Source: Comamonadaceae bacterium CG12_big_fil_rev_8_21_14_0_65_59_15 (GTDB lineage: Bacteria > Pseudomonadota > Gammaproteobacteria > Burkholderiales > Burkholderiaceae_C). Taken from it: DNA of 41,123 nucleotides. Position numbers and translations under genes: made by a program. Location of the stretch: positions 1 to 41,123 of the forward strand of contig PCUV01000003.1 in assembly GCA_002786915.1 (NCBI GenBank), in the 5' to 3' direction. Shown piece after piece: positions 28,096-37,382 of the stretch (positions are counted from its first letter, which is position 1; each line of letters starts with the position of its first letter). The notes under the pieces are model-generated. The model did not search any database, was not told where the DNA came from, and saw only the letters and a program-made list of their open reading frames with translations.

Positions 28096-30636
28096 TCAGA
28101 CATTGCTGTTAGCGCGCACTTCTTCAATGCTGGTTTGGCCCGACAGCACCTTGAGAATGCCGTCTTGACGCAGCGTTCGAAACTGTCCTGAGGCAAAAGC
28201 CTCAGCCTGAATCAATTCGGAGCGGGCTCCGGTTTGTATCAGTCGGCGTATGCCGGGCGTGACGCGCAACAGCTCGTGCAGCCCAACGCGCCCCGTCATG
28301 CCGGTACCCAGGCATTGTGGACAGCCTGGTGCCGAATAAATAAGCAGCTCACCTTGCTGGCCAAACTCATCAATCCACAGCGGCAAAACATCCTCTGCCG
28401 AGGGGCGCAAGCTGGCCGGAAAAGAATGCAAATAGTCGGCCAGCAGCTCTTGCACATAAGGCTCTGGGGCGCTTTCGCAGGTACGGCAGGCAGTACAAAA
28501 TTTGCGTACCAGACGTTGCCCCAATACAGCCAGCAATGAGTCGGCAAAATTAAACGGGTCTATCCCCATATCGACCAGCCTGGTGACCGTTTCAGGAGCG
28601 CTGTTGGTATGCAACGTTGATAGCACCATGTGCCCGGTCAGAGAGGCTTCAATGGCAATTTGAGCAGTTTCAGCGTCGCGAATTTCACCCACCATGATGA
28701 TGTCGGGGTCAGCGCGCAAGAAAGAACGCAACGCCTTGGCAAAAGTCCAGTCGATTTTGGGGTTGATTTGCACCTGGCGCAGTTCAGGCTGGGTGATTTC
28801 AATCGGGTCTTCAGCGGTCCAGATTTTGCGCTCCGGGGTACTGAGAAAGCCCAGAACCGAGTGCAGCGTGGTGGTTTTGCCGGAACCGGTGGGGCCCACG
28901 CACAGCACCATGCCATAGGGTCGGTTAACGGCGTCCCGCAATTGTTCAAAATTGACGGGGGTCAGCCCCAGTTTGTCCATTGCGATGGGTCTGCTGGAAG
29001 ACAGCAAACGCATGACCACATCTTCCAGCCCGTTGGCCGTGGGGACGGTGGCGATGCGCAATTCAAGCCGATGTCTGTGCGAAAACTTGCTGAAATTGAT
29101 TTTCCCGTCTTGCGGCTTGCGGCGCTCTGATATGTCCAGATCTGCCATGATTTTGAGCCGTGCCACCAAGGCAGCTCGGTATGTGTGGGGCAGCTCCAGG
29201 TAAGGTGTCAGGATGCCATCTTTGCGAAAACGGATGCGGATTTTGGCGCGTCTGGGTTGACATTCAACGTGAATATCTGATACCCCACGGGCATGGGCTT
29301 CGATGATCATGGTATTGATCAGCCGCACCAGCGTGTTGTCGGACTGCTCAATTTGTTGCTCAGTCTCTTCCTCAGTATCCGACAGCTCCATCGATTCCAG
29401 TAGTTCACTGGCACTGGACTGATCAGCAACAGCGTCACTCAAATCTGACACATCGACGTCATCCGCACTGAAGTGCAAACCAAACCGTTCATAAACTTTC
29501 GGAATGGTTTCGGCAATTTGTAGCGCGTCACCCAAAGTGGCAACGACCCTGCCTTGCACCAAAAACTCAAGTTCTTCAAGCATTTTGCGCTGGGTTGGAT
29601 CGACGGCTGCCACGACCGTCAAATTGTTGCGCAACAACAAGGGCAAGATGTTGAGTCGCTGTGCCGTCTTCATTGAAATTTTCTTCAATGCCTCGGCTTC
29701 CACCGGGAACTGGGTGACATCAACAACGGGATAACCCATTTTGCGTGCCAGCGCCATATTGAGATCATGGCGGGTTAAAAATCCCATATCCAGAAGCAAT
29801 TGCCCAAGCGGAACGGAGCGCTCGGTTTTTTGCCGTTCCAACGCCAAGCCCAACTGTGCCTGGTCGATGTAGCCCAGGCGGGTGAGCGCCTCACCAACCC
29901 GGATCATGGGCATTTTGGACTGCTGATCCAACGCCAGCATGAGCTGGTCTGCTTGCACCACGGCGGTGTCAACCAGGTAGTCGCCCAACTTTCGTTGGCG
30001 CCGCGCTTGCTGCTCGAGGGCCGCCTGCTCAACCTGGGACGAGGTGACGAGCGCTTGTTCAACCAGCATCTCGCCGATCTGATTGCCCAGATTCACGGAC
30101 AAGAATGCCGTGCGCGGAACAAACACCCGTTCGACACAACCTTGGTCGCCGATGGGCGGAAACAGAAACAGTCCGTAATCGGTTTCAACATAGCCAACGG
30201 TCAATCCTGATATTTCGTTTCCCTCAACCAGATGAATATGGTATTGAACCGCTGAATGGTATGAAAAAATATCGGCAAATGGCTCGGTGCTGGCAACTTC
30301 CTGTGGCTGGATTGGGTCTTTCAGGGTTAGACGCCGAAACTGTGAAAAAGCCAGCGTCATCGCAGTTTTGCTGTTTTCAATTTGAATCGAGATGGTCTGA
30401 TCGGTCGGCAAAATTGACAACAGACTACAGTGGTTGACAGCGCCGTTGAGTCCTTCAATTTCGCAGCGTTGCGCGTCAGTCCATGGCGCCGCGCTGGCAT
30501 ACAGGGCATAGGGTGGCGTCGGCCAACAAAACACAGAACCAGGGTGCGGTTCCAGCGCAGATTCGTGGCTGGCTGGACTTTTCTGGTCGGGCTTGTCATT
30601 GCCGACGGCTGGGGGTAAAGCGGTCTTGGACATCAT
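28096..30636 (-). CDS. GspE/PilB-type secretion or pilus assembly ATPase
   Basis: Hexameric ATPase of type II secretion/type IV pilus systems. It is 846 aa, well above the usual 560-600. Residues 1 to about 180 are an unrecognised N-terminal domain. Two MshEN/T2SSE_N-like repeats follow (blocks IGEMLVEQALVT and LGQLLLDMGFLTRHDLNMALA), then an acidic stretch around 390-430. The motor has Walker A GPTGSGKTTT (K587), Asp box, Walker B DIIMVGEIRDAETA and the His box TGHMVLSTLHTNSA. Zinc-type cysteines are CTACRTC and CPQC in the C-terminal part. MshEN domains often bind cyclic di-GMP, so c-di-GMP control is plausible but inferred. MM at the start leaves two adjacent start choices. Confidence 0.9.
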   Translation of the reverse strand: MMSKTALPPAVGNDKPDQKSPASHESALEPHPGSVFCWPTPPYALYASAAPWTDAQRCEIEGLNGAVNHCSLLSILPTDQTISIQIENSKTAMTLAFSQFRRLTLKDPIQPQEVASTEPFADIFSYHSAVQYHIHLVEGNEISGLTVGYVETDYGLFLFPPIGDQGCVERVFVPRTAFLSVNLGNQIGEMLVEQALVTSSQVEQAALEQQARRQRKLGDYLVDTAVVQADQLMLALDQQSKMPMIRVGEALTRLGYIDQAQLGLALERQKTERSVPLGQLLLDMGFLTRHDLNMALARKMGYPVVDVTQFPVEAEALKKISMKTAQRLNILPLLLRNNLTVVAAVDPTQRKMLEELEFLVQGRVVATLGDALQIAETIPKVYERFGLHFSADDVDVSDLSDAVADQSSASELLESMELSDTEEETEQQIEQSDNTLVRLINTMIIEAHARGVSDIHVECQPRRAKIRIRFRKDGILTPYLELPHTYRAALVARLKIMADLDISERRKPQDGKINFSKFSHRHRLELRIATVPTANGLEDVVMRLLSSSRPIAMDKLGLTPVNFEQLRDAVNRPYGMVLCVGPTGSGKTTTLHSVLGFLSTPERKIWTAEDPIEITQPELRQVQINPKIDWTFAKALRSFLRADPDIIMVGEIRDAETAQIAIEASLTGHMVLSTLHTNSAPETVTRLVDMGIDPFNFADSLLAVLGQRLVRKFCTACRTCESAPEPYVQELLADYLHSFPASLRPSAEDVLPLWIDEFGQQGELLIYSAPGCPQCLGTGMTGRVGLHELLRVTPGIRRLIQTGARSELIQAEAFASGQFRTLRQDGILKVLSGQTSIEEVRANSNV

Positions 30637-30710
30637 CGTACCGGAGCGGTTAGGTTCATAAAAGCCGACATCGGGTCAAGCCAAAGTTGCAAACGGATCC
30701 ATGGGTTCAA

Positions 30711-31658
30711 TCACGGCGCAACCAGGCCTTGCGCCACCGTGGGATAGCGCAGCGCCAGGCGCAGCTCTTTTTTGAGCCGTGTGTTGTCCATACGTCGTGA
30801 TTCGCTCATGAAGCTGAGCAAAAGCAATGACATGTGCTGGGGCGCGGTGCTACGCGGCACGCGCGGGGGGCGCGGCAAGCCGTACAAATCAGCAGCCAGG
30901 TCAAAGTAGTCGCCCATCTTCAGCACACTGTCGTCGTTGGCGTTGTAAATGCGCTGCGGCTTGCCGCGCCACAACGCGACCACGCACGCACGCGCCAGGT
31001 CGTCGGCGTGCACATGGTTGGTGAACACGTCGTCTTCAGCGCGCAACACCGGCGTGGCTTTGAGCAGCCGCTCACGCGGCGTGCCGCCCACGCGATTGGG
31101 CGCGTAAATGCCGGGAATGCGCAGCACGGTGCTGGTGACATGCGCCGCACGGCCCAGATGACGCACCAGGTTTTCTGCATCAATTCGCCTTCCAGACCTT
31201 GCGGTATGAGCGTTAGCAGCTCTTGTTTCTGTAACAAACTCGCCACCGCAATCGCCATACACACCGCTGGTGGAGCCATACACCAGCGACTGGGGTGGGC
31301 TGCGCCTGCGCAGCGTGCGCACCAAAGCCAGGGTACGCGGGTCGCCGTCGCCACTTTCAGGAGGTGGTGCCAGATGCACCACCCGGGTAGCCAGTCCGCT
31401 CAAGCGGGTCAGGCTGGCGGGCCGGTCCAGGTTGCCCTGCAACGGGGTGATCCCCAGCGCGCGCAACTCTTTGACCCGGCTGGCACTGGAAGTCAGCGCA
31501 AGCAGGCGCAGGCGCCCGTGCATCTGCGCAGCCACACGCACACCGACATCACCGCAGCCCACCAACAGCACGCGTTCGCGCCGAAAGCGCGCAGGCAAGG
31601 CACCTGGCCGGCTGGCATACAACAACGGATGGGGGCTTCTGGAAGCAGGCAAAATCAC
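30711..31658 (-). CDS. NAD(P)-binding epimerase/SDR-like protein
   Basis: Extended short-chain dehydrogenase-like protein. The Rossmann motif VLLVGCGDVGVRVAAQM is near the N-terminus, with LAPPPESGDGDPRTLAL, the SLVYGSTSGVYGD segment (catalytic Ser/Tyr region) and TNHVHADDLARACV later. The frame remains open far upstream across the start of the divergent reductase gene, but that part has no domain character. A GTG at 31658 is the best start just ahead of the Rossmann strand, giving about 315 aa; no ATG is available in frame there. The gene is 74 bp upstream of the GspE-type gene on the same strand. Function is unknown. Copy 6 of the 50-bp repeat overlaps residues about 145-162. Confidence 0.75.
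   Translation of the reverse strand: MILPASRSPHPLLYASRPGALPARFRRERVLLVGCGDVGVRVAAQMHGRLRLLALTSSASRVKELRALGITPLQGNLDRPASLTRLSGLATRVVHLAPPPESGDGDPRTLALVRTLRRRSPPQSLVYGSTSGVYGDCGGEFVTETRAANAHTARSGRRIDAENLVRHLGRAAHVTSTVLRIPGIYAPNRVGGTPRERLLKATPVLRAEDDVFTNHVHADDLARACVVALWRGKPQRIYNANDDSVLKMGDYFDLAADLYGLPRPPRVPRSTAPQHMSLLLLSFMSESRRMDNTRLKKELRLALRYPTVAQGLVAP
31173..31226 (-). repeat. 50-bp interspersed repeat, copy 6 (inside epimerase-like gene)
   Basis: On the minus strand AGCTGCTAACGCT is followed by GGTCTGGAAGGCGAATTGAT and GCAGAA. It matches copies 2 and 3 along its full length including the terminal GATNCAGAA. The sense strand of the element is coding, giving RAANAHTARSGRRIDAEN. Confidence 0.65.
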
Positions 31659-31709
31659 GACCTTTGCATCATGTCTGGAAGACGCCAAGGATAACCACAA
31701 CGAGCTGCA

Positions 31710-32753
31710 ATGAATCAACCCACCTCTCATTTCCATGTCAGCGTCGCGCCCAGCGGCCGCAGTTTTACCGTCGCGACCGACGAAACCATTCTGGCTGCTG
31801 GTATTCGCCAGGGCGTCAACCTGCCCTATGGCTGCAAGGATGGTGCCTGCGGTTCCTGCAAATGCAAGTTGCTCAGCGGCCAAGTCACCTTGGGTGCCCA
31901 TCAGGACAAAGCGCTCAGTGCGGATGAAGCGGCACAAGGCTACATTCTGACCTGCTGCGCGACCGCTGCCAGCGACGTGGCACTGGAGTCGCGCCAGGTC
32001 ACCCCCGAGGGCGCGCTGCCGGTCAAGAAAATGCCCACGCGCGTGCGCCAGATGGACAAGTTGTCGGACGACGTGATGCGTGTGCAGTTGCAATTGCCCG
32101 CCAGCGAAGCCTTTTTGTACCGCGCTGGACAGTACGTGGAGTTTTTGCTGAAAGACGGCAAGCGCCGCAGCTACTCGATGGCCAACGCGCCGCACCATGT
32201 CGATCAGGGGCTGGAGCTGCACATCCGCCATATGCCAGGCGGCCTATTCACGGACCAGGTCTTTGGCACCCTGAAAGAAAAAGACATCCTGCGTATCGAA
32301 GGCCCCTACGGCAGCTTTTACCTGCGAGAAGACAGCGCCAAGCCGATCATTTTGCTGGCTTCGGGCACCGGTTTTGCGCCCATCAAGGCCTTGATCGAGC
32401 ACATGCAGCACGCGGGCATCCAGCGCCCTGCCACGCTGTACTGGGGTGGGCGCCACCCCGCCGACCTGTATCTGGACAACTGGGTGCGCAGCAAGCTGAC
32501 TGAATTGCCGTGGCTGCGCTATGTGCCGGTGATTTCAGACGCGCTGCCAAACGAGTATTGGAGCGGGCGCAGCGGATTTGTGCATCTGGCGGTGCTGCAA
32601 GACACCCCCGATCTGTCCGGCCATCAGGTGTATGCCTGTGGCGCACCCATCGTGGTGGATTCAGCCCGGCGCGACTACCTTGCAGCGGGTCTGCCAGCAG
32701 ACGAATTCTTTGCGGATGCATTCACCACCGAAGCAGACAAGACAGACGTTTGA
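31710..32753 (+). CDS. 2Fe-2S/flavin reductase (CDP-6-deoxyglucoseen reductase type)
   Basis: A 347-aa single-chain electron-transfer reductase. An N-terminal plant-type ferredoxin domain has ligands C42, C47, C50 and C82 (YGCKDGACGSCKCK and LTCCAT). It is followed by an FAD domain with RSYSMANAP and an NAD(P) domain with LLASGTGFAPIKALIEH and the end block VYACGAPIVV. This is the layout of ferredoxin-NAD reductases such as AscD/RfbI and of oxygenase reductase components. No sugar-biosynthesis genes are nearby, so the annotated name of the family should not be taken as its role; it may serve as a general reductase. It is divergent from the epimerase-like gene with 51 bp between starts. Confidence 0.88.
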   Translation: MNQPTSHFHVSVAPSGRSFTVATDETILAAGIRQGVNLPYGCKDGACGSCKCKLLSGQVTLGAHQDKALSADEAAQGYILTCCATAASDVALESRQVTPEGALPVKKMPTRVRQMDKLSDDVMRVQLQLPASEAFLYRAGQYVEFLLKDGKRRSYSMANAPHHVDQGLELHIRHMPGGLFTDQVFGTLKEKDILRIEGPYGSFYLREDSAKPIILLASGTGFAPIKALIEHMQHAGIQRPATLYWGGRHPADLYLDNWVRSKLTELPWLRYVPVISDALPNEYWSGRSGFVHLAVLQDTPDLSGHQVYACGAPIVVDSARRDYLAAGLPADEFFADAFTTEADKTDV

Positions 32754-32873
32754 CACGAGCTGTCACAAACTTTTACCGCTTTTTTTGTGCTAGGGATGCA
32801 CAAACGAAACTTTTTGGGGCACAGTACGGCTTGGCCAACAGACAAGCCGAAATATATAGCGAGGGTACCGACC

Positions 32874-33413
32874 ATGCAGCAACCTGAATCCATTCCCATG
32901 CGCAGGGCAACACTTGGCTGGCTGTGCGCCAGCACTGTGGCTGCACTGCTGGCGGCCTGCACTTCGACACCCCTGCCACCTGCACCACCCCCGCCCCCGC
33001 CACCGCCCAAACCGTCCCCCAAGCCGATTGTTGTGGCTCCACCACCTGTGACGGTGCCCGCTCCGACCTTTGTGTCGCAGGCGCATACGCCACGCGATTA
33101 CCGTCAGGACGCTGCGCGCCATTTGTACAGCAAAAACTCTGACCGCATCTACCACGGCAGAATGCCGCCCCTGTTGTACGCCGTCGGCGTGCTACAGGTC
33201 GAGGTGGACGGCAGGGGCAATGTCACAAACACCAACTGGATGCGCGCGCCCCGGCACGCGCCAGAGGTGATGGCCGACATCGAGCGCACCGTGCGTGCGG
33301 CCGCCCCCTACCCTGCACCGGTGCGGCTGGGCCGTGTGACCTATACCGACACCTGGTTGTGGCACAAGAGCGGCATGTTCCAACTCGACACGCTGACCGA
33401 AGGCCAGATGTAA
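32874..33413 (+). CDS. Proline-rich lipoprotein with TonB C-terminal-like domain
   Basis: A 179-aa protein from ATG 32874 with GAGGG upstream. The N-terminus is a lipoprotein signal ending in the lipobox LLAAC (after STVAALLAAC), so it is expected to be lipid-anchored. A Pro/Lys spacer of about 30 residues follows, then a compact C-terminal domain (LQVEVDGRGNVTNTNWMRA, APYPAPVRLG) similar to the TonB_C fold of energy-transducer proteins. Because it is lipid-anchored rather than having a TonB transmembrane helix, a classic TonB role is doubtful. The frame is open 29 codons upstream, but the lipobox spacing favours this start. Confidence 0.78.
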   Translation: MQQPESIPMRRATLGWLCASTVAALLAACTSTPLPPAPPPPPPPPKPSPKPIVVAPPPVTVPAPTFVSQAHTPRDYRQDAARHLYSKNSDRIYHGRMPPLLYAVGVLQVEVDGRGNVTNTNWMRAPRHAPEVMADIERTVRAAAPYPAPVRLGRVTYTDTWLWHKSGMFQLDTLTEGQM

Positions 33414-33547
33414 TCCGCGCCATCCGGCAGGCATCCATTGCAGTGAAGATTATTTGACCGGCGTCAGAAAAAGGCGTCGGCATTGGCTATCGCGCGCAGC
33501 TTGGCGGGGGTAAAGTAGCGCCCACCTTAAATGCCCTAGGAGACGCC

Positions 33548-35851
33548 ATGAGTCAGGAATTGTCACCCGCAGAACTCGCCTTGCGCGACGCCACCCGCGA
33601 ATACCACCGTCTGCCCACACGCGGCAAAATCTCGGTCAACGCCACCAAGCCGCTGATCAACCAGCGCGACCTGTCGCTGGCTTACTCACCCGGTGTAGCG
33701 TACCCCTGCCTGGAAATCCAGGCCAACCCTGACCTGGCCTACGAATACACCAGTCGCGGCAACCTGGTCGCGGTTATTTCCAACGGCACGGCGGTACTCG
33801 GTCTGGGCGATATTGGCCCGTTGGCAGGCAAACCGGTGATGGAAGGCAAGGCCTGCCTGTTCAAGAAATTTGCCGGTGTCGATGTGTTCGACATCGAACT
33901 GGCCGAGCGCGACCCCGACAAGCTGGTGGAGATCATCGCCAGCCTGGAACCCACCCTGGGCGGCATCAACCTGGAAGACATCAAGGCGCCCGAGTGCTTC
34001 TACATTGAAGAAAAGCTCAAAGCGCGCATGGGCATCCCGGTGTTCCATGACGACCAGCACGGCACCGCCATCATCAGCAGCGCGGCGCTGGTCAACGCGC
34101 TCGATCTGGTCGGCAAAAAGATCGGCGATGTGAAAGTCGCGGTCTCCGGTGCGGGCGCAGCGGCCCTGGCCTGCCTGAACGTGATGGTCGGCCTGGGCGT
34201 GCAGGTCAAGAACGTCTTGCTCTGCGACTCCAAAGGCGTGGTCTATACCGGTCGCCCCGGTGGCTACGACAAATCCAAGTCACGCTTTGAGCAAGACACG
34301 CCCAAACGCACACTGGCCGACGCGGTCAACGGCGCTGACGTGTTTTTGGGCTGCTCGGCGGCGGGCGTGCTCACGCCGGAAATGGTCAAGACCATGGCCG
34401 ACAAGCCCATCATCCTGGCGCTGGCCAACCCCGAGCCTGAAATTCGCCCCGAACTGGCCAAGGCGGCGCGGCCCGACTGCATCATCGCCACCGGGCGCAG
34501 CGACTACCCCAACCAGGTCAACAACGTGCTGTGTTTCCCGTATATCTTCCGTGGCGCGCTGGACTGCGGTGCCACGCAGATTACCGAAGAGATGAAGCTG
34601 GCCTGTGTGCGCCAGATCGCCGACCTGGCCCGCGCCGACATCAGCGAAGAAGTGGCCAGCGCCTACGCCGGCCAGGAACTGGTTTTTGGTCCCGACTTCA
34701 TCATTCCCAAACCGTTTGATTCGCGTCTCATTCTGCGCATCGCCCCGGCCGTGGCCGAAGCCGCTGCCAAATGTGGCGTGGCCAAACGCCCCATCAAGGA
34801 CATGGACGCCTACCGGCGCGAGTTGTCGCGCTTTATCTACTCCACCGGCATGCTGATGGAGCCGGTATTCAACGCCGCGCGCAACGCACCGGCCGCCGCC
34901 AAGCGCGTTGCCTACGCCGAAGGCGAAGACGAACGCGTGCTACGCGCCGCGCAACTGGTGGTTGAAGGCGGTCTGGCGCACCCGATTTTGATCGGCCGCC
35001 CGGCGGTGATCGAGACGCGCATTGCCAAAGCCGGCCTGCGCCTGCAAATCGGCAAAGACGTCGAAGTGGTCAACCCCGAAGACGACCCGCGCTTTCGCCA
35101 ATACTGGGAAACCTACCACCAGATCAAGGGGCGCGACGGTGTCAGCCCCGAGGCCGCCAAGGCGGCGGTGCGCCGCAGTACCACCACCATCGCCGCCCTG
35201 AGCGTCAAGCTCGGCCACGCCGACGCCGTGCTGTGCGGACTGCATGGCCGCTTTGACGTGCATCTGGACCACGTCAACGACATCATCGGCCGCAAGGCGG
35301 GCGTCGAAACTTTTGCCACCCTGAACGCGCTGATGCTGGAACATCAGAGCATTTTTGTCGCCGACACCTACGTCAACGAAGACCCCACGGCAGAGCAACT
35401 GTGCTCGATTGCGCGCATGGCCGCCGACGAGGTGCGCCGCTTTGGCATCCCTGCCAAGGTCGCATTCCTGTCGCATTCCAACTACGGCTCATCGCAACGT
35501 GCCTCGGCGCGCAAGATGCGCCGCGCCACGCAACTGTTCAAGGCCGCCCACCCCGACATTGAATGCGACGGCGAGCTGCAAGGCGACGCAGCATTGTCGG
35601 AGTCGATCCGCAACAACACCTTGCCTGGCAACTCGCTGACCGACAAAGCCAACATCCTGATCTGCCCGAACCTGGACGCGGCCAATATCCTGTTCAACGT
35701 GCTCAAGATGACCGGCGGCAACGGCGTCACGGTCGGTCCGATCCTGCTTGGTGCGGCCATGACAGCACACGTATTGAACCCGTCGAGCACGGTGCGGCGC
35801 ATTGTCAACATGACCGCGCTGGCGGTGGCGGACGTAAGCGCGATACGCTGA
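33548..35851 (+). CDS. maeB: NADP-dependent malic enzyme with phosphotransacetylase-like domain
   Basis: Oxidatively decarboxylates malate to pyruvate and CO2 with NADP+, feeding pyruvate to the dehydrogenase complex. The 767-aa length is that of MaeB. The N-terminal malic domain has catalytic-region [10 protein letters not shown] (Y46) and the metal/substrate segment [10 protein letters not shown] (166-175); a Rossmann segment [17 protein letters not shown] follows. From about 430 onward there is a PTA_PTB-like domain ([15 protein letters not shown], GFxV-type ending [15 protein letters not shown]) that in known MaeB proteins is regulatory and lacks transacetylase activity. The start is supported by TAGGAGACGCC before ATG. 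Confidence 0.97.
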   Translation: MSQELSPAELALRDATREYHRLPTRGKISVNATKPLINQRDLSLAYSPGVAYPCLEIQANPDLAYEYTSRGNLVAVISNGTAVLGLGDIGPLAGKPVMEGKACLFKKFAGVDVFDIELAERDPDKLVEIIASLEPTLGGINLEDIKAPECFYIEEKLKARMGIPVFHDDQHGTAIISSAALVNALDLVGKKIGDVKVAVSGAGAAALACLNVMVGLGVQVKNVLLCDSKGVVYTGRPGGYDKSKSRFEQDTPKRTLADAVNGADVFLGCSAAGVLTPEMVKTMADKPIILALANPEPEIRPELAKAARPDCIIATGRSDYPNQVNNVLCFPYIFRGALDCGATQITEEMKLACVRQIADLARADISEEVASAYAGQELVFGPDFIIPKPFDSRLILRIAPAVAEAAAKCGVAKRPIKDMDAYRRELSRFIYSTGMLMEPVFNAARNAPAAAKRVAYAEGEDERVLRAAQLVVEGGLAHPILIGRPAVIETRIAKAGLRLQIGKDVEVVNPEDDPRFRQYWETYHQIKGRDGVSPEAAKAAVRRSTTTIAALSVKLGHADAVLCGLHGRFDVHLDHVNDIIGRKAGVETFATLNALMLEHQSIFVADTYVNEDPTAEQLCSIARMAADEVRRFGIPAKVAFLSHSNYGSSQRASARKMRRATQLFKAAHPDIECDGELQGDAALSESIRNNTLPGNSLTDKANILICPNLDAANILFNVLKMTGGNGVTVGPILLGAAMTAHVLNPSSTVRRIVNMTALAVADVSAIR

Positions 35852-35857
35852 TCGGTT

Positions 35858-35900
35858 GGGGACAGAGCAGATTTGCTGCGCAAATCCTGATCTGTCCCGC
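35858..35900. repeat. GGGACAGA palindrome between maeB and aldehyde dehydrogenase
   Basis: Outer arms GGGACAGA (35859-35866) and TCTGTCCC (35891-35898); inner arms GATTTGC/GCAAATC around TGC. The inner apex TTTGCTGCGCAAA is the same as in the aceE-aceF palindrome. It fills the 52-bp gap between two convergent genes and ends three bases before the downstream stop, so it may double as a transcription end. Confidence 0.85.
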
Positions 35901-35903
35901 AAG

Positions 35904-37331
35904 TTATTTATTTCCAATCAAAAACGCCAGCACCCGCTCGGCAAACTTGCCATAGGGTGGCATCAGAAATTTGAGTGAACTCCAGCGCGCCTGGTAGAAC
36001 ACCGGGCGCAGCTTGGAGAAGGTCTCAAAGCCTTCGCGGCCGTGATAGTGCCCCATGCCCGAGTCGCCCACGCCGCCAAACGGCAGGTCGTGCTGTCCGA
36101 CATGAAACAGCGCGTCGTTGACCGACACGCCGCCGCTCATCACATGGTCAATCAAATACTGCACCTGCGTGCTGTTGTAGCTAAACGGATAGATCGCCAG
36201 CGGGCGCGGCCCGGCGTTGATGCTGGTCACCACCTCAGCCAGCGTGCTGTAGCTGCGCAGCGGCAAGATCGGACCAAAGATCTCGCGCTGCATCAGCGCA
36301 CAGTCAGCGGGCGCATCAAGCACAATGACCGGTGCCACCTTGCGCGTGGATTCGTCAAACGCCGGCCCATCGATCAGCTGCACCACTTGCGCGCCCCGGC
36401 TGCGCGCCTCGTCCAGCGCGTTACACAAGCGGTCAAACGCGCGCTGGTCAATGATGGAGGTGTAGTCGGTCGATGTGATGCTGGGGTAGCGCTGCGCCAC
36501 CACCGCACGCGCCATGCGCACAAATTCATCCACCTTGCCCGCTGGTAACCAGGCGTGGTCCACCGTGGTGCAGATTTGCCCCGCGTTAAGCAGCTTGACA
36601 AACATGATCCGCTCCACTGCGGTGGCCAACGGAAAATCGTCACACACAATGGCCGGGGCCTTGCCACCCAACTCCAGCGTCACCGGGCACAGGTTGGCAG
36701 CGGCGGCAGCCATGACCGACTTGCCGGTTTGCCCTGAGCCAGTAAACAGCAGATGGTCAAACTTGAGCTTTGAAAACTCAATGCCGACACCGCCCGCTTC
36801 GTCAAAAAATTGCAACTTTTCGGGTGCAAAGCAGGGTTGCAGATGCGCTTGCAGGTAAGCGCACAGGTGGCGCGAGTTTTCGCTCATCTTGACCATGGCG
36901 CGGTTGCCTGCGGCAAAGATGTAACTCAGCGGAATCAGGCTCAAGTTGAGCGGAAAGTTCCACGGCACGATCACCCCCACCACGCCCAGCGGTTGCGCCA
37001 CCACGCGGTTACTCGCACCAAAAAAGCTGCGCCAATCGACGCTGCGCCGTTGCGGCCGCATCCAGCCGCGTAACTGGTGGATGATGTGGTCGATGCCGTC
37101 CACCACCGGAAAAATTTCGGCCAGCAGGGTTTCGTGACGCGAACGGTGGCCGTAGTCGGCGCTGATGGCGTCGCACAGCGCCTCTTGGTGATCGCGCACA
37201 AAGCGCTGCAACGTGCGCAGATCAGCCACACGTTCTTGCAAGGTGGGTACCGGGTGTGCCAAATAGGCGCTACGTTGCGACGTCAACGCACGATTGAGTA
37301 ATTCGGACAAGTCGGTTTGGGAGGTTGGCAT
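35904..37331 (-). CDS. Coniferyl-aldehyde-dehydrogenase-like aldehyde dehydrogenase
   Basis: NAD(P)-dependent oxidation of an aldehyde to an acid, 475 aa. Catalytic C254 lies in NAGQICTTVDHAW and the general base E220 in VTLELGGKAPAIV. The cofactor segment is PWNFPLNLSLIP and the C-terminal block HDLPFGGVGDSGMGHYHG is typical of the coniferyl aldehyde/fatty aldehyde dehydrogenase branch (short class 3-like ALDHs). The hydrophobic C-terminal end (LKFLMPPYG..VLAFLIG) may associate with membrane. The natural substrate is not predictable. It is divergent from the receiver-TPR gene with 51 bp between start codons. Confidence 0.9.
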   Translation of the reverse strand: MPTSQTDLSELLNRALTSQRSAYLAHPVPTLQERVADLRTLQRFVRDHQEALCDAISADYGHRSRHETLLAEIFPVVDGIDHIIHQLRGWMRPQRRSVDWRSFFGASNRVVAQPLGVVGVIVPWNFPLNLSLIPLSYIFAAGNRAMVKMSENSRHLCAYLQAHLQPCFAPEKLQFFDEAGGVGIEFSKLKFDHLLFTGSGQTGKSVMAAAAANLCPVTLELGGKAPAIVCDDFPLATAVERIMFVKLLNAGQICTTVDHAWLPAGKVDEFVRMARAVVAQRYPSITSTDYTSIIDQRAFDRLCNALDEARSRGAQVVQLIDGPAFDESTRKVAPVIVLDAPADCALMQREIFGPILPLRSYSTLAEVVTSINAGPRPLAIYPFSYNSTQVQYLIDHVMSGGVSVNDALFHVGQHDLPFGGVGDSGMGHYHGREGFETFSKLRPVFYQARWSSLKFLMPPYGKFAERVLAFLIGNK

Positions 37332-37382
37332 AGTGCGGGCAGTTTAGAGCAACGCCACCTATTGGTGCAACAATCGCGCGTC

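Noticed and set aside
31659..32231. N-terminal extension of the epimerase-like protein to 506 residues
   Set aside because: The added part is antisense to the reductase gene and has shadow-like composition; the Rossmann fold starts only after 31658.
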